A program made the translations under genes and the position numbers. The notes beneath the pieces were generated by a model that did no database searches, had not been told where the DNA came from, and was given only the letters and a program-made list of their open reading frames with translations. A stretch of 64,000 bases of DNA. Origin: Eubacteriales bacterium. GTDB taxonomy: Bacteria; Bacillota; Clostridia; Christensenellales; Aristaeellaceae. Shown here in pieces: positions 45,135-52,804 of the stretch. The DNA is taken from contig JAQUWD010000001.1 of the NCBI GenBank assembly GCA_028693055.1, positions 87,222-151,221 of the forward strand, in the 5' to 3' direction. Each line of letters starts with the position of its first letter. Position 1 is the stretch's first letter.

Positions 45135-45849
45135 GTCGTGCTTCCATTTCTCGCCATAGATAGTCGGCGATCTGTCTGCGTAATGCGGTGGCGTTCTTGA
45201 CGGTGAGCAACACACTGTCGCCGCCCGTTAAAAGGACGTTGGTTTCCGTCACATCCTCCACAGCGGCGAGATTGATGATATAGCTTCGATGGCAGCGGAT
45301 AAAATCGGGATATGGCTTTAGCGCAGTCACGGTTTGTTCCATGGTAAGCGGCGACTGAATGGTTTCCCGCTTGGTATGAAACAGCAGGCAGTGATTTCCG
45401 GTTTCGATATATTTCAGCTCTCGCAAAAACACCTTGATCTCTTGCCGACCACTGGGAACGTTTAGATAAGCCAGCGCCAAGTGCAAGGATTCATCGCATT
45501 TTTTGACGGTTCTTAGGAAACGATCATAGCTGAAGGGCTTTAAAAGATAGTCAATAGCGTTAACCTCATAGCTTTCCGCGCCAAATTCTTTGGAAGTGGT
45601 TGTAAAGACAATGCCGCCTTGATAATCCCTTTGCATCAACTGCCGTGCAGCGTCCATGCCGCTTAACTGACCCATGTAAACGTCTAAAAATAATAAATCA
45701 GGCAAGGTACGCTCTGCCAATAGTTCTTCTGCACTGACGTACTGTGTTAGCTCCACATCGTTTACATAATTCTCGCCTAAATAGGTGCTTAGGTAGCGCA
45801 GGAGTGTTTGACGGTCGGCCTCGCAGTCATCACAAATGGCAATTTTCAT
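45127..45849 (-). CDS. LytTR response regulator (AgrA-like)
   Basis: About 240 residues from MKIAICDDCEADRQ. The receiver domain has the acidic pair CDD, phospho-acceptor LLFLDVYMGQLSGMDAA, and lysine in DYLLKPFSY. The C-terminal LytTR domain has YIETGNHCLLFHTKRETI and FIRCHRSYIINLAAV. It is the partner of the overlapping kinase gene. LytTR proteins bind pairs of ~9-bp direct repeats; suitable sites lie in the divergent region upstream (45915-45943). Confidence 0.92.
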   Translation of the reverse strand: MKIAICDDCEADRQTLLRYLSTYLGENYVNDVELTQYVSAEELLAERTLPDLLFLDVYMGQLSGMDAARQLMQRDYQGGIVFTTTSKEFGAESYEVNAIDYLLKPFSYDRFLRTVKKCDESLHLALAYLNVPSGRQEIKVFLRELKYIETGNHCLLFHTKRETIQSPLTMEQTVTALKPYPDFIRCHRSYIINLAAVEDVTETNVLLTGGDSVLLTVKNATALRRQIADYLWREMEARHE

Positions 45850-45873
45850 TCCTTCACCTCTTTTGTATACCTT

Positions 45874-45903
45874 ATTATACAATAGAAATCACAGCCGATT
45901 CAA
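45874..45903 (-). promoter_or_regulatory. Promoter of the two-component system
   Basis: On the minus strand TTGAAT, 18 bases, TATAAT, about 25 bp before the regulator ATG. Confidence 0.65.
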
Positions 45904-45914
45904 CGCACGATAAC

Positions 45915-45943
45915 GCCGTTTAGGAATCGTTTGTGCCGTTTGG
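45915..45943 (+). promoter_or_regulatory. Candidate LytTR binding repeats
   Basis: GCCGTTTAG (45915) and GCCGTTTGG (45935) are direct repeats 20 bp apart, each matching 8 of 9 positions of the LytTR half-site pattern (W-M-M-GTT-N-R-K). ATCGTTTGT (45926) is a weaker third. They end 10 bp before a weak promoter (TTTATT, 17 bases, TAACAA, at 45954-45982) that would serve the gene starting at 46033. Confidence 0.5.
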
Positions 45944-46032
45944 GTAAAGTTTCTTTATTTTGTAACATATTTCTTGTAACAATAGGACAGTTGGTTCTCT
46001 ATGGCTACATCCGTGAAGGAGGCTTCCCACCC

Positions 46033-46980
46033 ATGAAGATTTGCACAAGAATACTCTCTTTACTGATCGCTTTTGTGTTAGCAATCGCACCGTTGACGCT
46101 GCCGTCATCTGCCCAAGCAGGCGTGATTACTAACCTGATACTGCAAAATTACAGCGCCATCGCTCTGGAATTTGTGGAGCGCGGCGTCCTATATGGCCTA
46201 GGGACAGCCGCCGGCGCCACATCCAACGAGCAGTTTTCTCAAGTGTTGTCCATTAGCAAACGGATTCTCGGCGGCCCGACGGGAACCATTCTGGGCGGCA
46301 TCTCGCAAATGTGCCAAGGGATGATTCAACAGCTCGATGCGATTAGCACCAGTCTGTCGCAAAATTTTGCGTCGATGGATCAGCAATTGGGCGAAATTAA
46401 AAGCAACCAGTTGAAGCTGGGCTTTTATGCAAACGCGAACCCCGCACGAAAATTTTACGAAAAATACAATACCATTTATAACATTTACTACGAGCTGATT
46501 ACGGCGCTACAGCAGTACTCAGCCGACCCCACGCAGAGCAACAATGCCGCCTTGCAAACCAAATACAATGAAGTGAATAACTTTTACAGCAAGGGCGAAC
46601 TATACGCCCTTATAACAGAAATGCTAGGAATCCCTGACGAGAACATTCGCGATGGCTATGGCTCCACCGAGCATTCTGTACCCTATTTCGAGTGCAAGCG
46701 GCATCACTTTCATCTGCCCGTTTATAGCCGAATGCTGATTCGCGACGTGGAAACCCTTCGCCCCCTTCCCCTTGGCGAAAAGGGCTTTGCGAATTTTATC
46801 ACGCCCCATTTGCTTAGCGTACCGGCAGTATCGGTGCTGATGGGCGACCTTGCGGTGCTGCATCCAGCAGAAGAATGCGGCTGTGGACTGACAACGCCAT
46901 ATATGGAAATTTTAGGACGAGCAGGAACCAGCGCGGCGAAAAGCTGCGCCGTAACAGCCAGCGAGTTGCTCAAACGATAA
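46033..46980 (+). CDS. Chimera: surface-protein signal peptide and N-domain fused to the LuxE C-terminus
   Basis: A 315-residue frame from an ATG with AAGGAGG upstream. Residues 1-30 are a signal peptide (KICTRILSLLIAFVLAIAPL, then SSAQAG). Residues ~31-186 are a helical extracellular domain ending YNEVNNFYS. From KGELYALITEMLGIPDEN onward it is the LuxE C-terminal part: IRDGYGSTEHSVPYFECKR, FHLPVYSRMLIRDVETL, CGCGLTTPYMEILGRAGT. Export of this enzyme fragment makes no biological sense, which supports a rearrangement. The stop is 12 bp before luxC, as expected for an original luxE-luxC operon. Confidence 0.85.
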   Translation: MKICTRILSLLIAFVLAIAPLTLPSSAQAGVITNLILQNYSAIALEFVERGVLYGLGTAAGATSNEQFSQVLSISKRILGGPTGTILGGISQMCQGMIQQLDAISTSLSQNFASMDQQLGEIKSNQLKLGFYANANPARKFYEKYNTIYNIYYELITALQQYSADPTQSNNAALQTKYNEVNNFYSKGELYALITEMLGIPDENIRDGYGSTEHSVPYFECKRHHFHLPVYSRMLIRDVETLRPLPLGEKGFANFITPHLLSVPAVSVLMGDLAVLHPAEECGCGLTTPYMEILGRAGTSAAKSCAVTASELLKR

Positions 46981-46992
46981 GGAGGTAGTGAA

Positions 46993-49344
46993 ATGCGTTG
47001 CGTTATAGCCGGAATCCTCAAACCGAATTTGGAAATGGCAGAGGCGCTTAAACAAACTGAGAGCGCTATTCAAGTCACCCTTGGGACTGAACCGCTAAGG
47101 CAGAGTGACGTTATTGAAGCCCTCAATGCCTTAGGTGAGCGACTGGAAAATGAAGATGCATTTCTATTGGAGGAGCTGACCGCTTTTGGACTGTCGAGGG
47201 AGCAGGCACGCACTGCAAAGCATGAAGCCTTAGGCGTACTGAATGCACCTGCGCTGCGCCAAAAATGCAAACGCGAGCTGGGCTCCCCATGCGGAGAAAT
47301 CCACCGTATCAGTGCGTTGGAGGACGCTTTTGAGGGAAATATGCCCCTTGGCGTTTTGGGGCATGTGACCAGCGGAAACGATGCTATGCTTCCTTTTTTC
47401 TCGGCAGTGGAGGGCTTGCTGACCGGAAACATCAACCTAGTGAAGCCGGCAGCAGGGGCTGGGGCTGTGGTGAGCCGTCTTTTCACCGAATTAGCGCAGC
47501 TTGCGCCCTCTCTTGCACCCTATCTTTTTGTCCTGCCCATTTCCTCCAAAGAGGAGGAGAGCCTTCGTGCTATGCTTTCTCTTTGCGATGCGGTAGCCGT
47601 TTGGGGCTCGGATCAAGCGGTTTCGGGCGTGAAGCGGCTTGTGTCGCCCGGAACCCGGGTGATCGAATGGGGGCATCGTATCAGTTTTGCCTATGTCACG
47701 CAGCGCGGTGAAAGCAAAGCCGCCTTAGAAGGAATATGCAAGGATGTTTGCTTAAACGATCAATTGGCGTGCTCCGCTCCTCAAATTGTCTATTATGAAA
47801 CAACAGACAAAGCCGCTTTGCAAGCCTTTGCCACGGAACTGTTTCAAGCAATGGAGCGGGTGTCGCCGCAATACCCGCAGACTGCCATTCCCAAAGATGC
47901 TTGTGCCGAGCTAACCCAAGAGACGCTTTTGCAGCAAATGCGCGGCTTGATGGAGGATGGTCTGGCGCTGGAAGCGGCTGATCGCAGCTTTAGAATCTAT
48001 GTAAGCTACGATGAAGCCCTAGCAGCGTCGCCGCTTTACCGAACCCTTCTGATTCGTCCTATCGCTCGCGAGCATATTCTAACGGTGCTGCGTCCTTATC
48101 GAGCCAACCTTCAAAGCTGCGCAATGGTTTGCGCGCTAGATGAGGTGACGGCGCTTTCAGCGCTGCTTTACGCTGCTGGCGTGAATCGCTTGACAGACGC
48201 AGGACAAATGGGAGAGGGCTATTCGGGCGAACCTCACGATGGCGTTTATGCCATGAGCCGTTATGTAAAGCGCGTTCAGATGCGCCGCAGGGATTTTCCA
48301 TGGGGCATGATGGGGATAAATGAATTGCAGCCCCAGGGCGCTGAACCCTTCCCCAAAGGCACGCCCATCCTTAAAAAGCAGGATTTTGCCGGAGCAACCA
48401 CCATCGATGGCGCTGGCTTTCTTGTACTGAAAAGCGGCGGTAGTTCAGGCAAAAGCGTTTATGCGCCGCACCGCTATCAAGATGCCGAAAACACCTATCG
48501 CACCGCTGCCCAGTCGCTTTTTGCCGCGGGGCTTGATCCTGCCCACGATATTGTGATGAACCTTTTTTACGCGGGGGATTTGTATGGCGGCTTTATCAGT
48601 ATTTATGAAGCCATTAAGCACTTAGGCGCGACCCAGCTTCCCATGTGCGCCAACATGGATTTTTCTCAAGTGGCGAAGGAAATCGCTGCAAACCACGCTA
48701 ATGTGCTATGCGGTATGTCCTCCTATCTCATTCGTCTTTTAACGGAGGAGCATGACGCTTTGGCGGCCTATCGCGGCGTAGAAAAGGTGTATTATGCTGG
48801 TGAACACTTTGACCCTCAGCAAGCGGAGACGCTCAAAAAGCAGCTCGGAATTCGTGAAATCCGTTCGCTGACCTACGGCTGTAATGAAATAGGCACAATG
48901 GGCTATGCGTGCGAAGAATGCAAAGGCAGCGTGCATCATCTGGTTACCGATACAAAATATATGGAAATACTCAAGCTTGACTGTGACAAGCCTGTGCAGC
49001 CCGGCGAAATAGGACGTATTGTGGTCAGCTCCTGCGACGACAGCCTGACGGTTTACCGTTATGAAATCGGCGATTTGGGACGCTGGGTGGAAGGAGACTG
49101 CCCGTGCGGACGCAAAAGCCCGCGCTTTGAGCTGCTGGGACGCTTTGGAGATGTGTTCAAGTTTGCAACGAATTACTTGAACGCGCAAGCGATTAAAAAG
49201 ATCCTTGCCGACAAAATGGACTATCATGGCGCGTTGCAAATCCTTCTGGATAGGAGTAGGCATGATTACGCTAGAAATAGAGCTGTGCGCCGACCGTATC
49301 TGCTTCATGATCCGCGACGAAGGAGAACCTTATCTTTTAAATGA
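46993..49344 (+). CDS. LuxC acyl-CoA reductase fused to a PaaK/LuxE-like ligase domain, 3' end disturbed
   Basis: A 783-residue frame after AAGGAGG. Residues ~1-430 are LuxC-type fatty-acyl reductase: GVLGHVTSGNDAMLPFFSAV (NADPH loop) and NDQLACSAPQ with the acyl-accepting Cys 260. Residues ~440-755 are a phenylacetate-CoA-ligase-like adenylation domain: LKSGGSSGKSVYAP (481-487), YGCNEIGTMGYACEEC, RYEIGDLGRWVEGDCPCGRK. The last ~28 residues (DRSRHDYARNRAVRRPYLLH onward) are arginine-rich and read like out-of-frame translation over the next gene, so the true C-terminus seems lost or frameshifted. The enzyme would make fatty aldehydes from activated acyl groups together with LuxE. Confidence 0.82.
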   Translation: MRCVIAGILKPNLEMAEALKQTESAIQVTLGTEPLRQSDVIEALNALGERLENEDAFLLEELTAFGLSREQARTAKHEALGVLNAPALRQKCKRELGSPCGEIHRISALEDAFEGNMPLGVLGHVTSGNDAMLPFFSAVEGLLTGNINLVKPAAGAGAVVSRLFTELAQLAPSLAPYLFVLPISSKEEESLRAMLSLCDAVAVWGSDQAVSGVKRLVSPGTRVIEWGHRISFAYVTQRGESKAALEGICKDVCLNDQLACSAPQIVYYETTDKAALQAFATELFQAMERVSPQYPQTAIPKDACAELTQETLLQQMRGLMEDGLALEAADRSFRIYVSYDEALAASPLYRTLLIRPIAREHILTVLRPYRANLQSCAMVCALDEVTALSALLYAAGVNRLTDAGQMGEGYSGEPHDGVYAMSRYVKRVQMRRRDFPWGMMGINELQPQGAEPFPKGTPILKKQDFAGATTIDGAGFLVLKSGGSSGKSVYAPHRYQDAENTYRTAAQSLFAAGLDPAHDIVMNLFYAGDLYGGFISIYEAIKHLGATQLPMCANMDFSQVAKEIAANHANVLCGMSSYLIRLLTEEHDALAAYRGVEKVYYAGEHFDPQQAETLKKQLGIREIRSLTYGCNEIGTMGYACEECKGSVHHLVTDTKYMEILKLDCDKPVQPGEIGRIVVSSCDDSLTVYRYEIGDLGRWVEGDCPCGRKSPRFELLGRFGDVFKFATNYLNAQAIKKILADKMDYHGALQILLDRSRHDYARNRAVRRPYLLHDPRRRRTLSFK

Positions 49345-50485
49345 TTACGGCGGATTATCAGAAAAAATCATCAAGGAATCTGCAGAAGTCTATCATATGG
49401 ATATCCGGGCAGGGCTTGGGCAAACCATGACCTTTGAGTTTACCTTTGACGCTACCGGCTTTGATGTAGCGTCCATTTGCCGCGACCATTATGATGAAAC
49501 AACGCTCTTGGACAATCATATTACCATACGCCCCGTCAAGGATGACGAAGAGGAGATTGTGGCTGTCATTGCTTGCATTCACTCGGCGTATGGTTATCAC
49601 TACGCGCGTGAAACGCTGTATAGCCCTGACGGATTCCGTGCCCAGCTTGTCAGTGGAAAGTATCATTCCTATGTGGCGGTAAACGAGAGCGGACAAGTAT
49701 TGGCGCACGCCTCCCTAAGCGAAGGCAGTTCTATGGTTGGGCTGCCTGATCTGGGCGCGCTTGTAACCAAACCCTTCTGCCGCGGGCTTCATATTGCAGA
49801 GCGCCTTGTGGCGTACATTCTTGAAGATGCAAAGAGACTGGGCTATCGTGGCGTTCGTGCGGAGCCTGTGGCGTTTCATCCCTATACCCAGAAGCTGTTT
49901 TGTGCCTTGGGGCTTGAACCGACCGGCTTTTTGTTTCACGAGCTAAATCCGGAAACGGCGGGCGTTTATCGGGATGGTGAACGCCGACTAGACCTTGGGC
50001 TGGCACAGGTGCTTTTCACCCCGCAGGCCTTGCGAGAAGTTATTCTCCCGCCAGAACATGAAAGCTTCTTGCGAGAACGTTTTCAAGCATTAAACATACC
50101 CATTCATCCTTTCGCTGAGGATGCACCGCCCAAACCCGGTTATTTTCACAAAAGCATTCATCACGGAATGCGTCTTTGCACTATTTTTGCAAGCGGCTCG
50201 GATTGGATGGCTGGTGAAAGCTTAACGAAAACCCAGCGTGAGCTGGCGTGTGTGGATAATGTTGATCTCTATTTGGATATGAACAATCCCGGGTCGATGG
50301 AGGCCTATCGGCGCTTACAGAAGCTGGGTTTTTTCGTTACTGGGGTGGTTGCGGGAGCAAGCGACGCCGATTACTTGGTGATGCAGCATTTCCTTGGCTC
50401 CCAGCTTGATGAAAGCAAGGTCGTTTGCGAGCCTTCGTATCAAACCATATTGGCGCAGGTGCTTGCACATAGAACAAGGAGTTGA
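49262..50485 (+). CDS. GNAT acetyltransferase with a partial HATPase-like N-terminus
   Basis: About 407 residues if started at the ATG with AGGAG five bases upstream. Residues 1-65 (ITLEIELCADRICFMIRDEG, then DIRAGLGQTMTF) resemble only the second half of an RsbW-type histidine-kinase-like ATPase domain, where DEG and GLG would be the nucleotide motifs; the first half with the Asn box is missing. Residues ~90-240 are a GNAT fold (GALVTKPFCRGLHIAERLVA) and the C-terminal half may hold a second, degenerate one. The frame overlaps the end of the LuxC-ligase gene in another phase. I suspect a deletion joined the two genes. The HATPase reading is tentative. Confidence 0.65.
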   Translation: MITLEIELCADRICFMIRDEGEPYLLNDYGGLSEKIIKESAEVYHMDIRAGLGQTMTFEFTFDATGFDVASICRDHYDETTLLDNHITIRPVKDDEEEIVAVIACIHSAYGYHYARETLYSPDGFRAQLVSGKYHSYVAVNESGQVLAHASLSEGSSMVGLPDLGALVTKPFCRGLHIAERLVAYILEDAKRLGYRGVRAEPVAFHPYTQKLFCALGLEPTGFLFHELNPETAGVYRDGERRLDLGLAQVLFTPQALREVILPPEHESFLRERFQALNIPIHPFAEDAPPKPGYFHKSIHHGMRLCTIFASGSDWMAGESLTKTQRELACVDNVDLYLDMNNPGSMEAYRRLQKLGFFVTGVVAGASDADYLVMQHFLGSQLDESKVVCEPSYQTILAQVLAHRTRS

Positions 50486-50489
50486 AAGT

Positions 50490-51743
50490 ATGATTATCTA
50501 TGATTGGCAGACCATTCTAACGGTTGCACGGGAAAAGAGCGCGTATTATCGAGAGCTATACAAAGACGTACCCGTTGACGCGCCCCTAACGGCATACCCA
50601 TTAGTGGAATCCGACAGCTTTTGGCAGGCGGCGCGTGAGAATGAAGGTGAGCGTGTTTTAACGGCAAAGCAGGTAGACGGTCGAGTTTTCAAAAGCGGCG
50701 GCACCACAGGCACCCCAAAATTCTCGCCCTATACCACCGAGGAATGGCGAACCATGTGCGAGCTGCTTTCCGAAAATAACGCGCTTCAAAACCTGCATTG
50801 TGGCGATCGCGTCGGCAACCTGTTTTACAGCGGCAATATGTATGCAAGCTATGATTTTGTAACAACAATGCATATGTGCGCGCCGGTGCAATACATCTTG
50901 TTCAATTTTGGCGGTCATGCCGAACCATGCGATGTGATTAGCAGCGTCATTCAAAATCGAATCAACGTTTTAGCCGGTCTACCATCCGTTCTGATTAAGC
51001 TGGCGGAGTATGTGGAGAAAGAGGAAATAAAGGGTCTTCCTTTAGAGAAAATCTGTTTTGCGGGCGAAAGCCTGCAAATGGCGCAGCGTGAGTATATGAA
51101 TCGCGTGTTTGGCAAGGAACTGTCTTATTTCTCCTTTGGACTTGCCGGTAACGATTATGGCATGGTGGCGTATTTTTCGCCCGACTGCGGCTACAATGAG
51201 CACCGCATAGATGAACGCGCCTGCTATTTTGAGCTGATCGACCCAGAAACCAATGAAGTGATTCATGAGCCAAACCGTGTGGGACGCATATACATCACAA
51301 GCCGACACAAATTGCTGATGCCGATTATTCGCTATCCCATTGGCGACATGGGCATGTATACCGAAGCAGAGGGAGGGCATAATCGCCGTTTTCGACTCAT
51401 GGGGCGCAATTCAGAAATGGCACGTGTGGGCATTGTCAATCTGTTCAAGGCAGACTTTGATCGAGTGATTGAGCGTTTAGCACTGCGCGTGAACGCTTAT
51501 CAGCTGGTCATTACCCATGACAACGCCACCCACCGCGATAAGCTCAAGGTAATGCTCGCAACAAGCGATGACATTGCCGAAGTTTTTCGCCAAGCCATGT
51601 ATGAAGAGTGCCCACTGCTACTGGACACCGAAAATAAACATATGATTGACAAAACCGAAATTCTACGGGTGTCATCGACCGACCTTCAATACAATCCCAG
51701 AACGGGGAAGCTGCCGGTTATCGTGGATAAAAGGTTTTCTTGA
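50490..51743 (+). CDS. PaaK-like adenylate-forming ligase
   Basis: A 417-residue protein, starting four bases after the acetyltransferase stop with AAGGAG upstream. It has the phenylacetate-CoA-ligase-type motifs SGGTTGTPKFSPY (AMP loop), FSFGLAGNDYGMVAYF, and RYPIGDMGMYTEAEGG, and unlike the LuxC-linked ligase it has a full C-terminal domain ending KTEILRVSSTDLQYNPRTGK. It probably activates a carboxylic acid for loading onto CoA, a carrier or a protein. It is the last gene of the Lux-like set. Confidence 0.85.
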   Translation: MIIYDWQTILTVAREKSAYYRELYKDVPVDAPLTAYPLVESDSFWQAARENEGERVLTAKQVDGRVFKSGGTTGTPKFSPYTTEEWRTMCELLSENNALQNLHCGDRVGNLFYSGNMYASYDFVTTMHMCAPVQYILFNFGGHAEPCDVISSVIQNRINVLAGLPSVLIKLAEYVEKEEIKGLPLEKICFAGESLQMAQREYMNRVFGKELSYFSFGLAGNDYGMVAYFSPDCGYNEHRIDERACYFELIDPETNEVIHEPNRVGRIYITSRHKLLMPIIRYPIGDMGMYTEAEGGHNRRFRLMGRNSEMARVGIVNLFKADFDRVIERLALRVNAYQLVITHDNATHRDKLKVMLATSDDIAEVFRQAMYEECPLLLDTENKHMIDKTEILRVSSTDLQYNPRTGKLPVIVDKRFS

Positions 51744-51822
51744 TAGCAACCGCTGCCGTTAAGACGGTGAAGGTTTCTTTTACGCCCCTTCCTAAATGGC
51801 GAAAACTCTGCATGAATGGAAG

Positions 51823-51851
51823 TTGTTGCAAAGGTTTTCGCATTATATACT
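51823..51851 (+). promoter_or_regulatory. Promoter of the small secreted protein gene
   Basis: TTGTTG, 17 bases, TATACT, ending 36 bp before the ATG. Confidence 0.6.
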
Positions 51852-51887
51852 ATAAGTGGCATCAAAATTGAAAGGATGGTCCTGCTC

Positions 51888-52421
51888 ATGAAGAAACTGC
51901 TGTCTCTATTGCTAGCCACCGTTATTTGCTTATCACTATGCGCTTTTGCCACCGCCGAAGAAATTCCCGTGGAGGAAATGACGGTAGAACTTGATGAAAC
52001 CTATCAGGAGGTAGCGTTGAGCGAAGATTACGCAACGGCATACATACCGGTGGACTGGCTTACCATCAACGCCGAATATGCCGACGAAACCAGCGAGCTG
52101 CTGGGTTCCTACTCTAATGCCGACGGTTCCGCCTTGCTGCTTGTAACCTATGCCGAAACTGGCGTTGCATCCTCATACGAGGAGGTTTACACCAAGTCTG
52201 CTGAAGCGGGTCTCAGCGCCGGTGTGATGATGATTAATGAAACCAAGTATGTGTGCGTTACCACCGTAGCCGATGACAAAATTGTGATGATTGCCAACAC
52301 CTTCGTGGATGACGAGTGCACGACGGGCGTAGCCTTTACCTTCACCTTTCCCACGGCGAATGCTGAAGAAATGGAAAAAATCTGTTACCAGATTCTAGGA
52401 AGTCTTACCTTTGTAGAGTAA
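51888..52421 (+). CDS. Small secreted protein, unknown function
   Basis: A 177-residue protein from MKKLLSLLLATVICLSLCAF, with AAAGGA upstream and signal cleavage near ATAEE. The mature part is acidic and beta-rich (EDYATAYIPVDWLTINAEYA, then LLGSYSNADGSALLLVTYAE), without cysteines beyond two near the middle and end. The pattern suggests a small beta-sandwich secreted protein; I do not recognise a family. It has its own promoter and terminator. Confidence 0.75.
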   Translation: MKKLLSLLLATVICLSLCAFATAEEIPVEEMTVELDETYQEVALSEDYATAYIPVDWLTINAEYADETSELLGSYSNADGSALLLVTYAETGVASSYEEVYTKSAEAGLSAGVMMINETKYVCVTTVADDKIVMIANTFVDDECTTGVAFTFTFPTANAEEMEKICYQILGSLTFVE

Positions 52422-52448
52422 TCCCCAGCTTATTTTCACCATTGCAAG

Positions 52449-52483
52449 AGCCATTCTGTTAGTATTTCAGAATGGCTTTTTTT
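52449..52483 (+). terminator. Rho-independent terminator
   Basis: AGCCATTCTG, 9-base loop, CAGAATGGCT followed by TTTTTT. It lies 28 bp after the small secreted protein gene. Confidence 0.9.
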
Positions 52484-52484
52484 A

Positions 52485-52804
52485 TATGGAGCAGATGGGA
52501 TGATCGAAGGAAATCAGACATTCTTACAATTTGGAGGCTGAAAGCAGTTTGAACTGAATGAAGCCGTGCTCCAGTTTATCCTTGCCAAAGGAGCATGAGC
52601 GGGCGATCAATCCGTACCGCATGGCAAAACGCAAGCTAAGTGTATGGAGGCAGAAGAAAAAGTGAAAACACCAACGGTGAAAAAGCAGCGGAGTACAATG
52701 GAACGTTGATGAGGTCAAGGCCTGATGAAATGTTGACACCCATAGAGAAAGCGCAGGGGCATGCCACCTCTGCGCTTTCTCTATGGGTGGATTGTATTTT
52801 GCCG
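52485..52804. other. Intergenic stretch with a possible gene remnant and a long hairpin
   Basis: No intact gene. Plus-strand fragments in two frames (ELNEAVLQFILAK near 52550-52590 and HERAINPYRMAKRKLSVWRQ near 52590-52660) read like broken coding sequence. A perfect 19-bp inverted repeat follows at 52738-52788. Confidence 0.45.
52738..52788 (-). terminator. 19-bp perfect inverted repeat after the acetyltransferase gene
   Basis: ACCCATAGAGAAAGCGCAG and its exact complement enclose 13 bases. It starts 17 bp after the stop of the minus-strand acetyltransferase gene. No T-run follows, so it may protect mRNA ends or act as a weak terminator. Confidence 0.5.

Larger units (their letters stand above)
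43036..46591. other. Inferred inverted segment (~3.56 kb)
   Basis: Both ends cut genes in frame between codons: 43037/43036 inside the LuxE-surface chimera and 46590/46591 inside the signal-peptide-LuxE chimera. Reversing the segment gives a LuxE of 245+129=374 residues followed 12 bp later by luxC, and a surface protein of 186+1125=1311 residues with signal peptide and sorting signal. The segment carries the two-component system. The two ends share only CAA/TTG; no longer inverted repeat was seen. Confidence 0.8.

Noticed and set aside
43800..46033. Agr-type pro-peptide (AgrD) or AgrB gene next to the kinase
   Set aside because: I looked for a small peptide gene and an AgrB-like membrane protease in the segment and at its edges and saw none.
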